From: Hirundichthys speculiger | Taxonomy: Eukaryota; Chordata; Actinopteri; Beloniformes; Exocoetidae | Length of the DNA stretch: 64,000 nucleotides | Assembly (NCBI GenBank): GCA_018398805.1 | Contig: JAGFBZ010001279.1 | Coordinates: forward strand, 1,153,501-1,217,500 | Direction: 5' to 3' | Shown here: piece after piece, positions 43,341 to 58,029 of the stretch | How positions within the stretch are numbered: position 1 is the stretch's first letter | Layout of the letters: every line of letters begins with the position of its first letter | The notes under the pieces: generated by a model | What the model was told of the DNA's origin: nothing | The model's input: the letters and a program-made list of their open reading frames with translations, nothing else | The model's database searches: none | Translations under genes and position numbers: made by a program

Positions 43341-43755
43341 TATGTGTAATGACAACAGAAAGTCCAGTTATTGATTATAAAACAAATTCAGTTCTGTGGC
43401 TCGTTTTTTAATTTTGTACTTTTGATCCACGTCTAAAATTGAAATTAAAATTTTTTGTGTTAGATTAAAAAATTAAAAACGTAATAAAATGTCACTTAAA
43501 TTTTTTTTTTTGTGATTGACAATTGAAAATGGAAAGAATGAATGATACACAGATTGATAGTTACTGAACTTTAACATGGACATTTTCATTTTAAAGTTCT
43601 CCCAGACAGAGGATTCAACAGAAACAAGGTTATTTGTAACAACTGACAAGTTGAACTCCCCGTTAAAAGTTTCTGCTGTTACCTCAGAAATTACCTGTTT
43701 TAATGTTCTGATTGTGCTGAGCCACAATCATTTTGTTGGATTTTATTTGTAGACT
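42913..43755. mobile_element. hAT family B relative, both ends lost, with (TA)n expansion
   Basis: The sequence follows the interior of the element at 708-1802 (GTTAACGCATTCATTTATTA; ATTACCTGTTTTAATGTTCT) but lacks the TAGGGCTGGGCAA termini. Where the other copy reads CTAGTGGCACAG, this copy has a (TA)n tract at 43257-43340. It is an immobile fossil. Confidence 0.75.
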
Positions 43756-45270
43756 AGAGGACTAGATCACCGGTCACCACGCCAGCCGGCACCCTGAACA
43801 CATCTAGAGACACAGGTGGAGGTAAACGCTGGGATGGACAGAGGAGGGAACTGCAAGTCAGCATGAAACTCAATGTCAAGGTCAATGTCAATGTCAGTGT
43901 TAACAAACTGTAGTAGTCCCTTGAAGAGCTGCACTGGCACGGTTAGGGGTGGAGCTCCTGGGACAGGCGACCAGAAACAGGAAGCCTAAAGAAGAAGAAA
44001 GGTTTGGCTGTCTGGAAGCTTCCGTGTGGTGTGTTTGAGGAAGGTCTATGGAATGAACCTCAGACCTGCCCACTGGGACCAACGGGGGTTTGGGTGGATG
44101 CATTCACTCTTCCCAGTCTATAGAGTGGATTATCTTGTGGGATTATTTGCATTGAGTATCCATGGTGGGTTGAAAAAAAGAGATTAACCTAACTTTCTAC
44201 TTTCTCAAAAGTTGCATTACTAAAGACTTGTTGTTGTTTTTGACCATTTATGAAAGCTCAGACTGATTTTTGGACCTAGAGTTGGGTGTGTTGGGAAAAC
44301 TGTAGATACTGTCTTGATGTGTGGGGATCTGAATTTTTGAACTTGCATAACTCATCAGCTTATTAGTCTGTCTCACAAAAACAAATCAAGTACTGTCCTT
44401 TGGCAAGAGAAGTCTTACAAAAGGATGCATGCAAGCATGTCTGTGGCGGTTAAAACCCCCAGATCCTCCACTTTGCGTGGTTGGAGATTGATTTAGAGAA
44501 ATGTCTTCATAATATTGTAAAGTAACCCTTATTCTTTCCTAGAACTAACTGTCATGGTTCACTGTTTTTGTGCCAAAGTCTTACAGAAAATTACTGATGA
44601 AGTCTTTTTAAAAAAGAAAAAAAAAAGGCTGAACCTCAGGAACCTTCCTGCTGAAGACAGTCACCATGTTGTGTAGAGGATGTGCAGTATTGTCCCACGT
44701 GTTTTACAGCTTGTGCAACATTCTTTTGTGCACAGTTAACTCAAGGCTCTGCACAACAGTCCCCAGCACAGAGTTGACCTTCTTAATCCTTATTTATTTA
44801 CCAAGCAAAACTGCAAGAGACTGAGATCCACTGTGATAAAGGCGCAATCAAGTCCCTCTGGCTTGGTAGCACCTTGGAAAATCAACACAATCCACCGTCG
44901 CATCCGGAGACTGTATTAAGTGAGGAGAAAGCTTTTTATCAAGAAGTCAAAGAAAGAGCACACAGCTGTCTGGACACAAGCTTCACCTCAGACAGAAAGA
45001 CAGATGTGTGCTCTTTGGTTAGATGGTTCCACAGTCAACCCTGCTACGTGACAACAAGGAGATATTTTTTCAGGAATTTTGCTTTATTGTGTATGACCTT
45101 CGACCGCATGGTTTCATGGACACAGAGTGCCTGTGCTTGACTGTCCTGCCCAGTACTGCGGGAAGTGGGGAGGGCTGCAGCGCCTCAGAAATGTAAGGAA
45201 AAAAAAAACATTGGAAACCAGGGAGAAAAAATCTGGGAGGAAAAAAATTAAAATGTTTAAAATTTATTAT
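43756..45270. other. Intergenic stretch, nothing recognised
   Basis: No conserved frame or element ends. Short poly-A tracts at 44610-44626. Confidence 0.4.
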
Positions 45271-45279
45271 AGTATTATT

Positions 45280-46095
45280 CAGTGGCAAGTCGTGCATTTG
45301 GTATCTGGGCCTTCAGTGCAGATTTAACTACTTAATCCACCATGGCGTTTTAATTATACAAGCCACCAGTACAAAAAACACAATATAACAAGAAGAGGGC
45401 GCTGCGTAATTTAGAGCATCACCATATTCTTTGCATATGTTTTTATTCCCTTGAGGTCAGAGGATGTCTGGTCAGCAGTTGTGGTGGATGTGGGAATAGT
45501 CACGGCCAGACACGTCAGTCTGTACAGCTGTGGCATGATCTCATCCAGATGTTTGCTGTGGAGGAAACCAAGGAGATCTTTGGGACATTTCCCTTCAAAG
45601 TCCGTCATGGCCTACATCACACGTCTGTTTTTAAACAGGTCAGATCATCAAATAGAGCTCCATGGCTCTGGTGTCAAGCTGGAAAAGGTTGGATACAGGA
45701 ATTTATTTCCAATATCTCTGAAACTGCTGGTGGTCGAGGAGGGACAGGAACATTAATTGTTCCTGATCAATAAATCAGTTCTGTATCTGGCAGATAAGGT
45801 TGTCCAGAACACTGTCGTTGAGTTTCTAGTACTGTGCGCGTATCCCTCCATGCACTGGCCCTCTCCTTACGTTCGGAGCAGCAGAGATGCGCTCAGTGGT
45901 AGAAAGTAGATGTCATCATACTTGTTCCTCTGGCTCAATGGTGTCATAAAACTCTGTCAGCCCTGACAGGCAGAACTGCTCATCCAATGATTCCTTCTGC
46001 AGTATTTTAAAAAGCACATCAGCTGTGCCACGTTACTGACATCTGTCGTCTCATCCACCGTAACAGCGACAAATGGTGTTACATATTATATAGGT
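45280..46095 (-). pseudogene. hAT transposase relic (ZMYM-like C-terminus)
   Basis: On the minus strand 45608-45411 reads HLDEIMPQLYRLTCLAVTIP, then TADQTSSDLKGIKTYAKNMV, the conserved C-terminal dimerisation segment of hAT proteins (normally ...SVERSFSALKRIKTYLRN). The sequence upstream to about 46095 is a disrupted continuation. A CAGTGGCAAGTCGTGCATTT motif at 45281 looks like the element end. It is not functional. Confidence 0.55.
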
Positions 46096-46153
46096 TGCAG
46101 ACCATGTAGTTGATAGAGTACACACTCTCTCTCTCTATCTATATATAAATATA

Positions 46154-47683
<1,530 letters not shown>

Positions 47684-47684
47684 A

Positions 47685-47685
<1 letters not shown>

Positions 47686-47751
<66 letters not shown>
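47686..47751. repeat. Compound (CA)n(TA)n microsatellite
   Basis: Alternating CA (47685-47701) passes directly into TA (47702-47750), then a short GA tract. It borders the right end of the Tc1 element. Confidence 0.95.
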
Positions 47752-47756
<5 letters not shown>

Positions 47757-47759
47757 GAG

Positions 47760-50700
47760 AGAGCGCGAGAGCGCAGAGCTGTCTCCGACTCCCAGCACCC
47801 CCTGCTGAGATTATGTTCCCGCAGCTCTGGTCCTGCCCATCATCCAGATCTGATGGCGGCCACTTTGTTGCCACCGTCAGCAGGAGGCTCTGGTCCTGTT
47901 GTCGACGAGAGAAATGGATGAATACAGTTTGTTTACTGGTTCATTTCAACAGAAATGAGAACTGTCCGCTGTTTTATTATAGTGTGCTTGAGTAAATGTC
48001 CACCTTTTTGTTCTCATCTAACGTGTGATCGCAAAATTGACAGTACTGGGAACACAATCAGCACGTTTACACGCAGTTTGGTCTCGCTATACAGCTTTAA
48101 CTTGCGTAGGCCATGGACTCCTTTCTTTGTCCCAGCATGCATACACGCAAAGGAAACAATTTCTCCACCAAAGTAAGTCAAACTCTACCATCATGGGTGG
48201 CGATAATGCCCCTTTTTAGCTTGTTAGCATTGTGCTTTTCATCTTATGGCATACACCGAAACACCAGATAAAACTGGTTCAGCTGGCTGCAGAAAACTGG
48301 AGCAACGGCGAGCAGTGAGCTGGACAGACTTGCAGCTGTGTACATCCTGTATGAGCTGTACATTTTAGCCTATATTGTTCTGTATCAGATTCTTTCAGTA
48401 CTTCCAGGTCAAAGGTCAGGGTAGGAGCTGTGGCGCATGCACAGGGGGCGTAGGACAGCTTCAGTCCAGTCCAGTGTTTGCATGCAGGGGTTAGCTCAAC
48501 CCTAACTGCATCATCTGGGTATGAGAAGTTCATGCTAGATCCATCTTACTCAGCCTAAATTGCTTGCATGCATTTTAAAATGTATCATTTTTTCTACTGT
48601 CAGGTAAACGTCTTGAGTGTTAGCCATCGCCGGCTAACAAACATCGCCTCCTGCTCAGTTCTCTGCGTATTCACCACCGCTGTTTTTTTAGGGACTGTTT
48701 TTAAAGTGTCACACTCCTGGTCCTTTCCTCGTTGAGCCCGACACCTGTCAGGTGCATCATTATCAGCCTGTGCTCTATCATGTGCACACGCACACGCACT
48801 TTATCTGCCTTCAGTGCCAGCTGACATTAAAGTAAATGTAAGTGCATAGACGCTGCTGGTATTTAATGTACTCCTGTTAAAGAGAAGAGCCTCCACCTCC
48901 TGCCTCGTAGCCTCAGTCCTGAGGGCCATGCTGATTCCAGACCCGCTTACAAGATAGAAGATATTTCTGCTTTTGAGGCAGCAGTACAAGAATTTTTTTT
49001 CTTTCTTTTTTTTTTTTTTTTTTTTAATGGAACTTGACATTTCAATATATTTTGTTTTTGTCCAGTGATAAAAAAGATGGAGAAAAACATCCTCCTGACA
49101 GAATAAATACAGAATCCTCTTGGCATGAAAATGGGTAATACAGTGTAATATTTTAAGATGCGTTTGTCTGCCCATCCTGGCAGGTTCTCCTCTTCTGTGA
49201 GAGTCGTTGCGTCTTAATTAGGAATTTCTCTGCCTGTCCTCACAACAGCCTTGGTGAGGCGGATGGATTAAAGTGCTTTCTTTCAACTTTGACAGTTAAA
49301 ATGCAACTAAAGTGAGTCAGATCTTCCAAACGTGATAAACATTTATGCATTTACATAGCTTTGGTTGCAAGAAAATGCTTAAAATGGGCATGTTTGGGTT
49401 CAGATGATGTGGTTTTTGTGTACTTTGGTATAACTGTCAGGGATGTTTGGTCAACTTTTTTCTTTTCTTTAGGATTCTCAGTTACAGAAGATTTTATTAT
49501 GATTATTGTCTGATTTGTTTTCTTTATAACAAAAACCAACACATATAACTCCACCGGAAAAAAAAAAAAAAAAAACTCTCCTAATGAAACCATAAAAAGG
49601 TGGCAGTTGTGATCTGCATGAAGTTTCCACAAAATCTGACCAAAACCTCCCTTTCACGTCTTTGAGATAAACAGGAGCGGTTGTCTTCAAGCCCGCACAG
49701 AAGAACGAACAGACAGCAAAGAAAATTAATTGCACTGGTCTCGGTGTGTTTGCAGTTATCAGTCCCATGAAATACCAACATGCCAAGGTCTGAGAGGACA
49801 ATACGAAGGGGAGCGGGAAGGGGAAAAAAAGGACCGTCTGAAATAAGAAATGTTGACGGACAAAGCCTGCAATTTGTGGGATCTGAGCATAAAGCAAACA
49901 AAGGGCAGCTTTTGTAGGGAATAATGCATGTCAGCCGTATCGCTGTCCCGCCGCAGCTTTGAACACTGCTGGGGACATCCATTGCTCCACTGTGTATGTC
50001 GCGTTTCTATATTAAAGCCAGTCACCTCAAAGGCAAAAGCCTCAACTATTCAACAATTGAATGGCGGGGCTCTCATTATGGCTGATGTGGGCAGGAAAAA
50101 GTGGCTTTGGGGGTTTTCAATTCAGCGACTTAGAGCCCTCCTGTTCGCTGGGACGAGCTGCTGTTTATCCCAATGTCTTTCTGGGGGCTAAACATAGTCA
50201 GCTGTCATTATGGATCTCACTCTCCCTCCTTCTCTGTCTCTCTCTCTGCCCTCCCCCTCGCTAGAATTTATTTATTTCTCTCCCAGTTTTTGCCTTCTAA
50301 TGACCCATATTGTGCTGTTGTTTGATGGCTAACTGGTCGCCCACATCCTGTGAGGAGGAGAAGGGGCGGCTGAGATGCAGGAGGGCGAGCGTAGGACAAA
50401 CAGCGCCGCAGACCACCTATATGGATGAAAGCCACAAGTATACGGACAGCATTCCATAAGCAACACAAAGCTGATGAGGCAGCGCTGTACGTTAAACAGT
50501 GGTCTGTATATGGACCTTCACAAATATCCCCTTTAAAAAAGCGTTCAACTGTGCACAAGTGACAGGAAATGTTGGCAGAGCCGCTGCAGGCCAGCAGGCC
50601 AGTATTAGGAAACCTGCATGCTCAGCATATGAAATAATGCAAATATGTATTAGTGAGTGCAGAGGGGTCAGGAAGGTGTAGTCAGAGGTGAAAGCAGTCT

Positions 50701-53700
50701 TTGTGCTTGGAGCAGAGCCCTCTGGTGAACCCTCCCCTTCAGCGTGGGGCTGCCCAGGCCCGGTGGTGGTGGATCACAGTTAACAACTGTGCGGTGGGCT
50801 GTCAGAGGCACTTAGCCTGATGCTGGGCAGGCTGGGCCAGGCAGAGGTTCGTACGCAGCCACCTCTGCCTCATGAGCCAGGACTCAAACACTCTAGCTGG
50901 AGAAGATGAGGACGTAAGCGAGACAAAACAAAGAGGAAGATTACAGAAAAGCATTTGCTGTGTGGGGATCCTTTTTCACGGCATAATAGGAATGAAAAAG
51001 ACTGAGCTCAGGTGGCTTCCCTGAAGAATTTTGTGCCAACTGGAATGCAACACAGCTTCTCTCAACCCCTTTAAGAAAAGGAAAAGTCAGCCTTAACTCC
51101 TTGAACTCCAGGTTACTTTTAAAACATTTTCATCCGAAAGTACATCCCTAAATCCAGTCAGAAAAAGCTCCGCAACTGTGTGGCCAAACTGAACATCTGT
51201 GACAATTTTGAATAAAAACAACCCTCTGCGTTATCACATAAAAAGATCTAAAAATAAAAGAAAACAAATAAAAAATGTGGCAAAAACTGGAAAAAACAAT
51301 TCCCGCATCTAAGAATAAATATCAGCAACAAAACAAGCAGTCACTGAGACCGATGTTGTCAACGTTCTCAAGTTCAGCTTTCTGCAGCAGTCCTGCAGCA
51401 CTTTTAATCAAAGTCACTGCAGACAGCCGGCTCATAAAAAGAAAAAAGAGGCTGCTGAAACAGAATGATCCCAAAACAAACATCTTCAGGGTTTATAGAG
51501 TTAAAACAGTCTTTACATTCCAGGATGTGCATCAACACAACAGTTTGTGGTCGCTGAAATTGTTTCTACTCTGTTTCTGACTCAGATGCAACAGAGGGGG
51601 GAATCCGCAGTTGTTGCTCTGCTCAAGACCACTGTTGATTTGGAGGATTTTGATTGTTGTTTTTTTCAACTTGACAAGAAAATGGCGACTGACATTGTCA
51701 GAGAAGGACCATTAAAAAGTCAGCAGGAAGTTTTTTTCACACACAGTTAACTAGATTATTTAATGATCCACCTCAACTGGAAAACTTGATTGTTTGAAGG
51801 GCATTTTATTTTCAATAAAAAAAAAAAAAAAAAAAAATCAACAAACAATAAAATACAATAAAATAAAAAATAAAATAAAATAAATTAAAACAAAATAAAT
51901 TAAAATAATAAATTACATTAAAAAAAAAATAATAATTACATTAAAATAAAATAGCATAGAATAAAATAAATTAAAATAAAATACAATAGAATAAAAAATA
52001 TAATAAAATAAAATAAAATACAATACAATAAAAATAAATTTCATTAAAATAAAACAGAATAAAATAAAATACATTAAAACAAAAAAGTGCCAAAACATAA
52101 AAATCATAAAACATTTTCAAATAGCACTTGAATAAATCACATGTCAAGTCAACCATTAGAGAGACCAAAACCAAATTTAAATTTGAAAAAAAAAAAAAAA
52201 ATCATTTGTTCTTTACATTTCATATTTCATGCTGTAAAAACAACCTACTGAGCCATGACATGAGTTTTCTGCAATCAAAAGTGACTAAAATGCAGCAGAG
52301 AAGAGGAAGGAGACGACATATTTTACCAAGAAAAAATAAACACAGCATGACTGATTTTTTTTCTTAGGTGGAACAAGTTTTCAGCAGAAAGTGAGAATTT
52401 CATGCCTTGATGTTTTTATAAGCCAGTCAGAGGAAGGTAAAGATGTGAGTATTTCTTTATATTATCATGTGTTTTACCTTTAATGTAGCTGTGTGGTTTA
52501 TATTGTAATATTTCTAATATGTACAGTTCAATGACACTTGGAGCTCTGAGTGCTGTTGATGCATACCGTGTTGTAAATGCAGTATGTAGAAATGTGGCAG
52601 GAGCAGAACGGGCCCAGAAACGGGTCTGGGCTCGGAGCGCTAACGAGGAGGAAGCACGTCTTCCTCGCTGTGACCTGATAAAACAGCTGGCTGGTTAAAG
52701 CTGCAAACCCTGCAAACCCACTGCCTTTGGAATAACCGTCCACTGAAGCGCATCTAATTGAGGGATCCCAGCGCCGTCTCCACTCATCAGTACCAGACGT
52801 TATCTGACCCTCAACAAAGAACCTCCCCGGTCTCTTATCTGATCCCGCTCGTAAAGCCCCACATGAGCGCCATCATTTGGAATCAACCAATGGGGGCTCG
52901 TCTGATCGTGAGTGGCATTTTTTATTCCAAACAACACCTGTGGGCAGACCGGCCTCTCTGTCTGTGAACTCCAAAGTCCAGCTCATCCCCGTTTACTAGA
53001 TTAGATAACCCAGTTTTAAAGGCCGGGACGCTGTTTGCTCAGTGACTCCTCTTCTGCCCTAATAGCATCTGATCTAATGGGAGATTGCAAGCTGCTTGTT
53101 GACCGTGGAGACCCACACAGTGTCATGGCAATGGCCAAACAACACGGGGACAACAAAGCAGGGCTCAGCTTTAGTGCCTGTAATTACTGGATGAATATCA
53201 GCCTCTTTGCTTAAAACTGCCAGCAATAAATATTACATATTGCCTTAATTACTGCCAGAATACTGTCAGTACGCTTGAAACGTGACGAGTTCACTGAGAC
53301 TGCACCGAGGTGGGTCACCATCTGCATACTCTTATCACAATGATTACATACAAATGATATTTTTTCATTATTTATTCTACAGTGTATTATTTATTTGTTC
53401 TCGTACAGTCACATTTGCCAGAATACATGGTATCATTTAAGAGCTTCATACCTGTAGTTGTTTTTCTACTTCCCAGTTGGTGGCAGTGGAATGAAGCTGT
53501 GAACACTACACTTTCATGTCATCAGCTTTTAAGCAATAGTTCACCCTCCAGCATGTGGAAGACCAACACAATGCTCTGTGATGCATGCTCATGACAGTTT
53601 TTTGTTTTTTTTTTTGGACTGTAAAGGGGAAACCAGGGCAACAAAGCATCTAAAGCAAGTTTACTGGAACATTAAATCTCAGTTACTGGGACGTCCAGGC

Positions 53701-53985
53701 TCGAAATCCAGTCAGTAAGATTTTGAGCCTGCAAGTCCCTGCTCCCATGTTCAACACGTGCATGTTCAAAAAACGTTTAAATTAGTTTGAAAAAAGTCAC
53801 ACAATGACACGAGGGAAATGGAAGAGTTCTGCCATTTTTCTCATAAATTTACAGACACAGCTCAGAACAGTTCTATGGGAGCAGAGGCCATGAACTGTCC
53901 TCCTTTTGCATCTGCAGATAGTACTTTGCGCAGTATTGGTAATCAATATGTACAGACTTTTGACAACCTAACAGCGAATGGGAAG
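47760..53985. other. Gene-free, repeat-poor block
   Basis: No gene recognised. Apart from poly-A/T tracts (49005, 49560, 51818) and an A/T-rich AAAAT-type low-complexity run (51840-52095), the block has few recognisable element ends for 6 kb. This is striking beside its repeat-dense surroundings. Stretches such as 49700-50200 and 52740-53300 are balanced in composition and could be conserved non-coding elements, but that cannot be judged from one sequence. Confidence 0.4.
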
Positions 53986-53992
53986 TACATTC

Positions 53993-54395
53993 CTGTACAA
54001 ACAGCCATTCCCAAACTTCAGAATACCATGGCCCTATTTGAAATGTGAAAAATCTCCGCGGCCCACCCAAACTTTTAATCACAACTGTGATCAACATACA
54101 GGACCAGAAGCTATGTTCCGATATTAATGTAAGGGCTCAACAACTAAGATGTCACTTGTCATATTAAGGTAAGACGGCAGTAAGATAACACTTAACGGGT
54201 TTGTTTCATTAATTCTTAATGGTTTTTTTTAATCATCTCATGAGTATTTTACAGTAATTAAAAATATATTTTAAAAAGATCAAGGATTTAAAACATATTT
54301 GTTTAATTTTAATGACCTCTCACAGCCCGCCTGCAGTACCACGACGGCCCACTAGGGGGCCGCGGCCCACACTTTGGGAATCACTGCTGTACAAA
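53993..54395. mobile_element. hAT-type MITE (family A), short copy with target duplication
   Basis: The element 54002-54386 begins CAGCCATTCCCAAACTTCAG and ends CACACTTTGGGAATCACTG, in inverse orientation to the copy at 438-1923. The exact repeat CTGTACAAA at 53993-54001 and 54387-54395 flanks it (8-bp duplication plus one chance base). At 385 bases it is an internally deleted version. Confidence 0.9.
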
Positions 54396-54658
54396 CAGTG
54401 CAGTACAGTGCGTGCCACGCTATCACTTCAGGGCTATGACATTTTTGTGTCTAGTCAGAGGCTGAAGATAGCAATTCCTCCTGCCGCTGCTACTTGCCCT
54501 CTGGGATAACATTAATGACCATTATGCTACAAACGCATACTCCAACTCAACGTTCCAACTCAAAACTGTGTCGATTCACACAGTTTTGGTCCCTAACTAA
54601 AGTTGACTGAAGGGGTTGACCACAGGCGTTGATGTAACTCCAGAAAACCAGTATTCCA

Positions 54659-54703
54659 TTAACACATTGGCTGCCATTGCATCAATGGCAGCCAATGTGT
54701 TAA
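54659..54703. repeat. Perfect 21-bp stem, 3-base loop palindrome
   Basis: Arms 54659-54679 (begin TTAACACATTGGCTGCC) and 54683-54703 are exact reverse complements around CAT. It is the tightest palindrome I noticed in the window and is not attached to recognisable element ends. Confidence 0.9.
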
Positions 54704-55686
54704 CAGCTGCTGTGTTGTGTTCTGCACGCAGAACGAACATGATGTGGTTCTCGATTGAAACACAGTCCAAAGAGTGTCCGCGTATGAGCTTGTCAAGAAG
54801 CACCTTGTTGGTATAAAACATAATCGCAATGATGTTAGTTTACATTCACATCATACTGAATAGAAAACAAAAAAATAGTGTATATAAAAGAGAAAAAGTG
54901 ATATGTGTCAGAAATATTTTACCTGGAGACTTGATAAAGTAACTATACATGCAAGGATAAGAAGCCCCTTGGTGTTTTTCTTTATAATTTAGGCAACTGT
55001 TGATCAGTGATGGCATTATATAATTGTTTACTTGACAGGCTGCATGATTTGTGCGCTGAATGGCTACAAAGCAACATTGTAGTGCAAAGACAAAGAACCT
55101 GAATGTGTTACTGCCCTTCAGCTCTGCAGAGATCTCCAAAATACAGTCCCTCTGTTTTTGGAGCTCTGACAGATCCCTCAAAAATCATACTAAAACCTGA
55201 TCTGTGAGGCCAGAGATCTATTCAGTTACATGCATATTTCCACACAAACCACCAGCACACTGATCAGGAAGAGTGAATGGAGCTGATGAAACAATGACCG
55301 CTTGTGGGAAAACAATTTTTGAGTGGTTTACATCTTCTTGGACCAGAGTCCAGTGGAGCCAGTGAAGTTTTGGAACCGCAGGCTGTGCACTGAGAATTGG
55401 ACAAACCATTCTGTTAGATCACCAACCGTGTTCTGAAGCCCAATTGTGCAAGGTCTTGTGCAAGCTGACTCTGCCCAGCCCCCTGGATAATCCAAAAATG
55501 GGCAAATGGGTGGAAGGAACCAGCCTAGGAGATGGCTGAAGCATGCCCAGTGCACGCTAAAGCCACAGCCGGAGCGTTGACTGGGGCCAGCGGTCCTCAT
55601 TTCAGCTCTGACAGTCCTCGTTGGAATGTCAGCAGTCTTCATTTCACGTCATTTCAGTAGCAACATGTGAAACGAGGATGGATAAA
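54704..55686. other. Intergenic stretch, nothing recognised
   Basis: No conserved frame; several open frames of about 100 codons overlap each other on the minus strand without family resemblance. Confidence 0.4.
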
Positions 55687-55835
55687 CATCCATCCATCCA
55701 TTATCTATGCCCGCTTAATCCTCTGTAGGGTCACGGGGATCTGCTGGAGTCTGTCCCAGCTCTCTTCAGGTTAAAGGCAGGGGTACACCCTGGACAGGTC
55801 ACAGGCCATCACAGGGCCACATGTAGACTAACAAC
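55687..55835. repeat. High-copy teleost repeat (CCATCCATTATCTATGCCCG family)
   Basis: It runs from CATCCATCCATCCATTATCT through GGGTCACGGGGATCTGCTGG to ACACCCTGGACAGGTCACAG. A shorter piece is at 21743-21797. The wording is that of a widespread fish interspersed repeat; I leave its class open. Confidence 0.6.
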
Positions 55836-56834
55836 CATGATGGATAAACATATTTAATCAAAAAGACTGTAAGATAGCGTTAGTTAGCATCATAGGTTAG
55901 CATGTGCTAAAATAAGCTGAAACGGATGGATTTGATCACGTTCAACCTTGGGTCGACTTTAGGCTTAATATATTTAAAATAAGAATGACTGTTTTCTGTT
56001 AGGTCTTAATACACAGATCATCAGTCAAACTCACCAAAAGTACTTGACTGATCCTCAAAAAGGCACATGTCACATTCAACATATTCCCAAGAAAACACAA
56101 GAATATACATGAGGCAGAATGAAAAGATATAAATATCTTTACATATATATTATAACCCTAATATAAAAAAATATGAAAAATAGAGAATAACACAAAGATA
56201 AAAAGTTTTAGAGTATACAGTATCTCTGAATTTGTAATAAAGGCTACCCGAGTACCACGAAATGGTGCTATTTCTATCCACTAGGTGGCACTCGCACGTT
56301 GTATTCGGGGCTCTTTGCAGGCTCAACCGCTTCTGGTAAAGAAAGCAACAAGCCAAAAATGGTGATACAGATAATTAATTTTAGTTCGTTTTCTACCTTC
56401 AAACAACCGTTGGTGGACTGCTGTGATGCTGCGGAGCGTACATCACAGAGCTCCAAAGCAAAGAAGCTACGCATCTATCCCTTCACGGATGATGTGACGT
56501 GGGTAAAGTGGCTGAAAAGATCTGTCTGCGTGGAGAGGATGGAAGACACTGACTCGACAGAGGAAAGACAAAGCGCTCAGCTCTGTTGAATTTGAGTCTG
56601 TTTTGTAAGTATAAGTTGTATAAAGACCTAGCCCTTAATGGTAATCATTATTATATCAGTGACTAATAAAATATTTGCAGTCTAATTTCTTGCTTAAAAT
56701 TGGATACTTTAACAAAATCAATATAAATTTTAATTATTCCAAAATTCATTTATTTTTTAAGAGTTTGTTGACCCAAGGCAAAATTGTACCACGACAGACA
56801 AAATTAAAAATTTGTTCTTTTCATACACAAGGAA
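55836..56834. other. Intergenic stretch, nothing recognised
   Basis: AT-rich; an open frame of 96 codons at 56299-56589 does not resemble any family I know. Confidence 0.35.
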
Positions 56835-58009
56835 TTAAAGGTGGGGTAGGTGTTCTTTGAAAAAATGGTTCCAGCAATCCAACTCAAGTGAGATCCAAGA
56901 GATCCAGCTAGTATCCAAGAGTTGTTCCAAATAAGAGAGAGCGGGTACAATTTGAGGGGAAGCTACATGTTCAAGAAACCACCAGTCAGGACTAACAGGA
57001 AATATCATAGTGTTACAGTAAGGGGAGTTACTCTGTGGAATGATTGTAGTGATGAGATGAAAACATGTAATAATATATCCAAACTGAAGACACTGTACAA
57101 AATGAAGATACTGCGAGCTTATGAGATGGAGCAGTAATGGCTTGAGTCTTGTTTTTTCTTTTTTCTTTTTTCTTTGTCTTGTTGTTGTTTATGTAGTGTT
57201 CTTGGCAGCTATGGGCTAACGTAGGTCTCGGCCTATTCTTTTGATTTTGCACTTATGGAATTGTACAAGAAATAGCACTTACGCTAACTTTATTAGGTTG
57301 TTTGTATGTTTTGTTTGTTTTTTTTTTTGTTTTTTTGTGTGTTTTTTATACCAAATGCTAAAGCTGATGAACAAGGGGGTAGGACTAGAAAAGTTTTTTT
57401 TTTAACTTCTTCCTATCCCTTTTGGACATGATGTTTGGGTGACAAATGGACAGAAGGCAGATGCATTGTTTTTGTTTTGTTTTTTTTAAACGGATGAGGC
57501 TTTGTTGCCTGTTGATTTTTTATTTCATTTTTTTGCTTTTGTTGTTTTTATTTGTGGGCAGACTGTATTACTTACTCTGCCTTGATCCTGTTTTTATTTT
57601 GTTTTTTAACATGTTCAATAAAAATTGATTGATTGATTGATTGATTGAGATTTTGAAAATATACACTCCCTCCCTCCTCCCAAAGGCTCCGCCTCCTCCT
57701 CTTCAGCTCACCCCTCGAAACCACGCCTTCACACGATTCACGACTACATGAACCACAGGGAGGGAGGGAGGGAGGGGTGGGTGGGAGTGCATTGATATTT
57801 GATGGACGTATTAGGCAATCAATGAAAGTAATGATGATCAGTACATTGATTGGTCAGAGTTTTTCTCTGATTATACCCTCTAGACTGGACCAAAACATTT
57901 CGTTTTTTTGCAAACATTTTATTTCAGTGGGTGCAATGGGAATGTGAAAAGGTTTTCAGGCAATATTGTAAAAAGTGCTGCAAAAAAAGAACACCTACCC
58001 CACCTTTAA
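56835..58009. mobile_element. piggyBac-like MITE split by a LINE
   Basis: Termini AGGTGGGGTAGGTGTTCTTT (from 56839) and ...AACACCTACCCCACCT (to 58005) are inverted repeats flanked by TTAA at 56835-56838 and 58006-58009, the piggyBac target. The halves 56839-56894 and 57652-58005 match the uninterrupted copy at 62458-62855 read on the other strand. The gap is a younger LINE insertion. Confidence 0.85.
56889..57651 (+). mobile_element. 5'-truncated LINE inserted in the MITE
   Basis: The insert 56895-57645 is flanked by TGAGAT on both sides (56889-56894, 57646-57651). A frame at 56922-57137 reads GYNLRGSYMFKKPPVRTNRK then VTVRGVTLWNDCSDEMKTC, the C-terminal end of a non-LTR polyprotein. A T-rich 3' UTR, CAATAAAAA and a (TTGA)n tail follow. 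Only about 750 bases of the element arrived, as is usual for target-primed insertion. Confidence 0.75.
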
Positions 58010-58029
58010 GCATATTTCTTCAAACCATA

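Noticed and set aside
49351..50025. Overlapping minus-strand frames of 88-139 codons
   Set aside because: Three overlapping frames, Phe/Leu-rich from T tracts, no domain; read as chance openings.
51913..52174. Phe/Ile/Tyr-rich frames that look like membrane proteins
   Set aside because: They are the translation of an AAAAT-type low-complexity tract.
56299..56589. 96-codon frame with mixed composition
   Set aside because: Plausible composition but no homologue recognised, no promoter and no second exon found.
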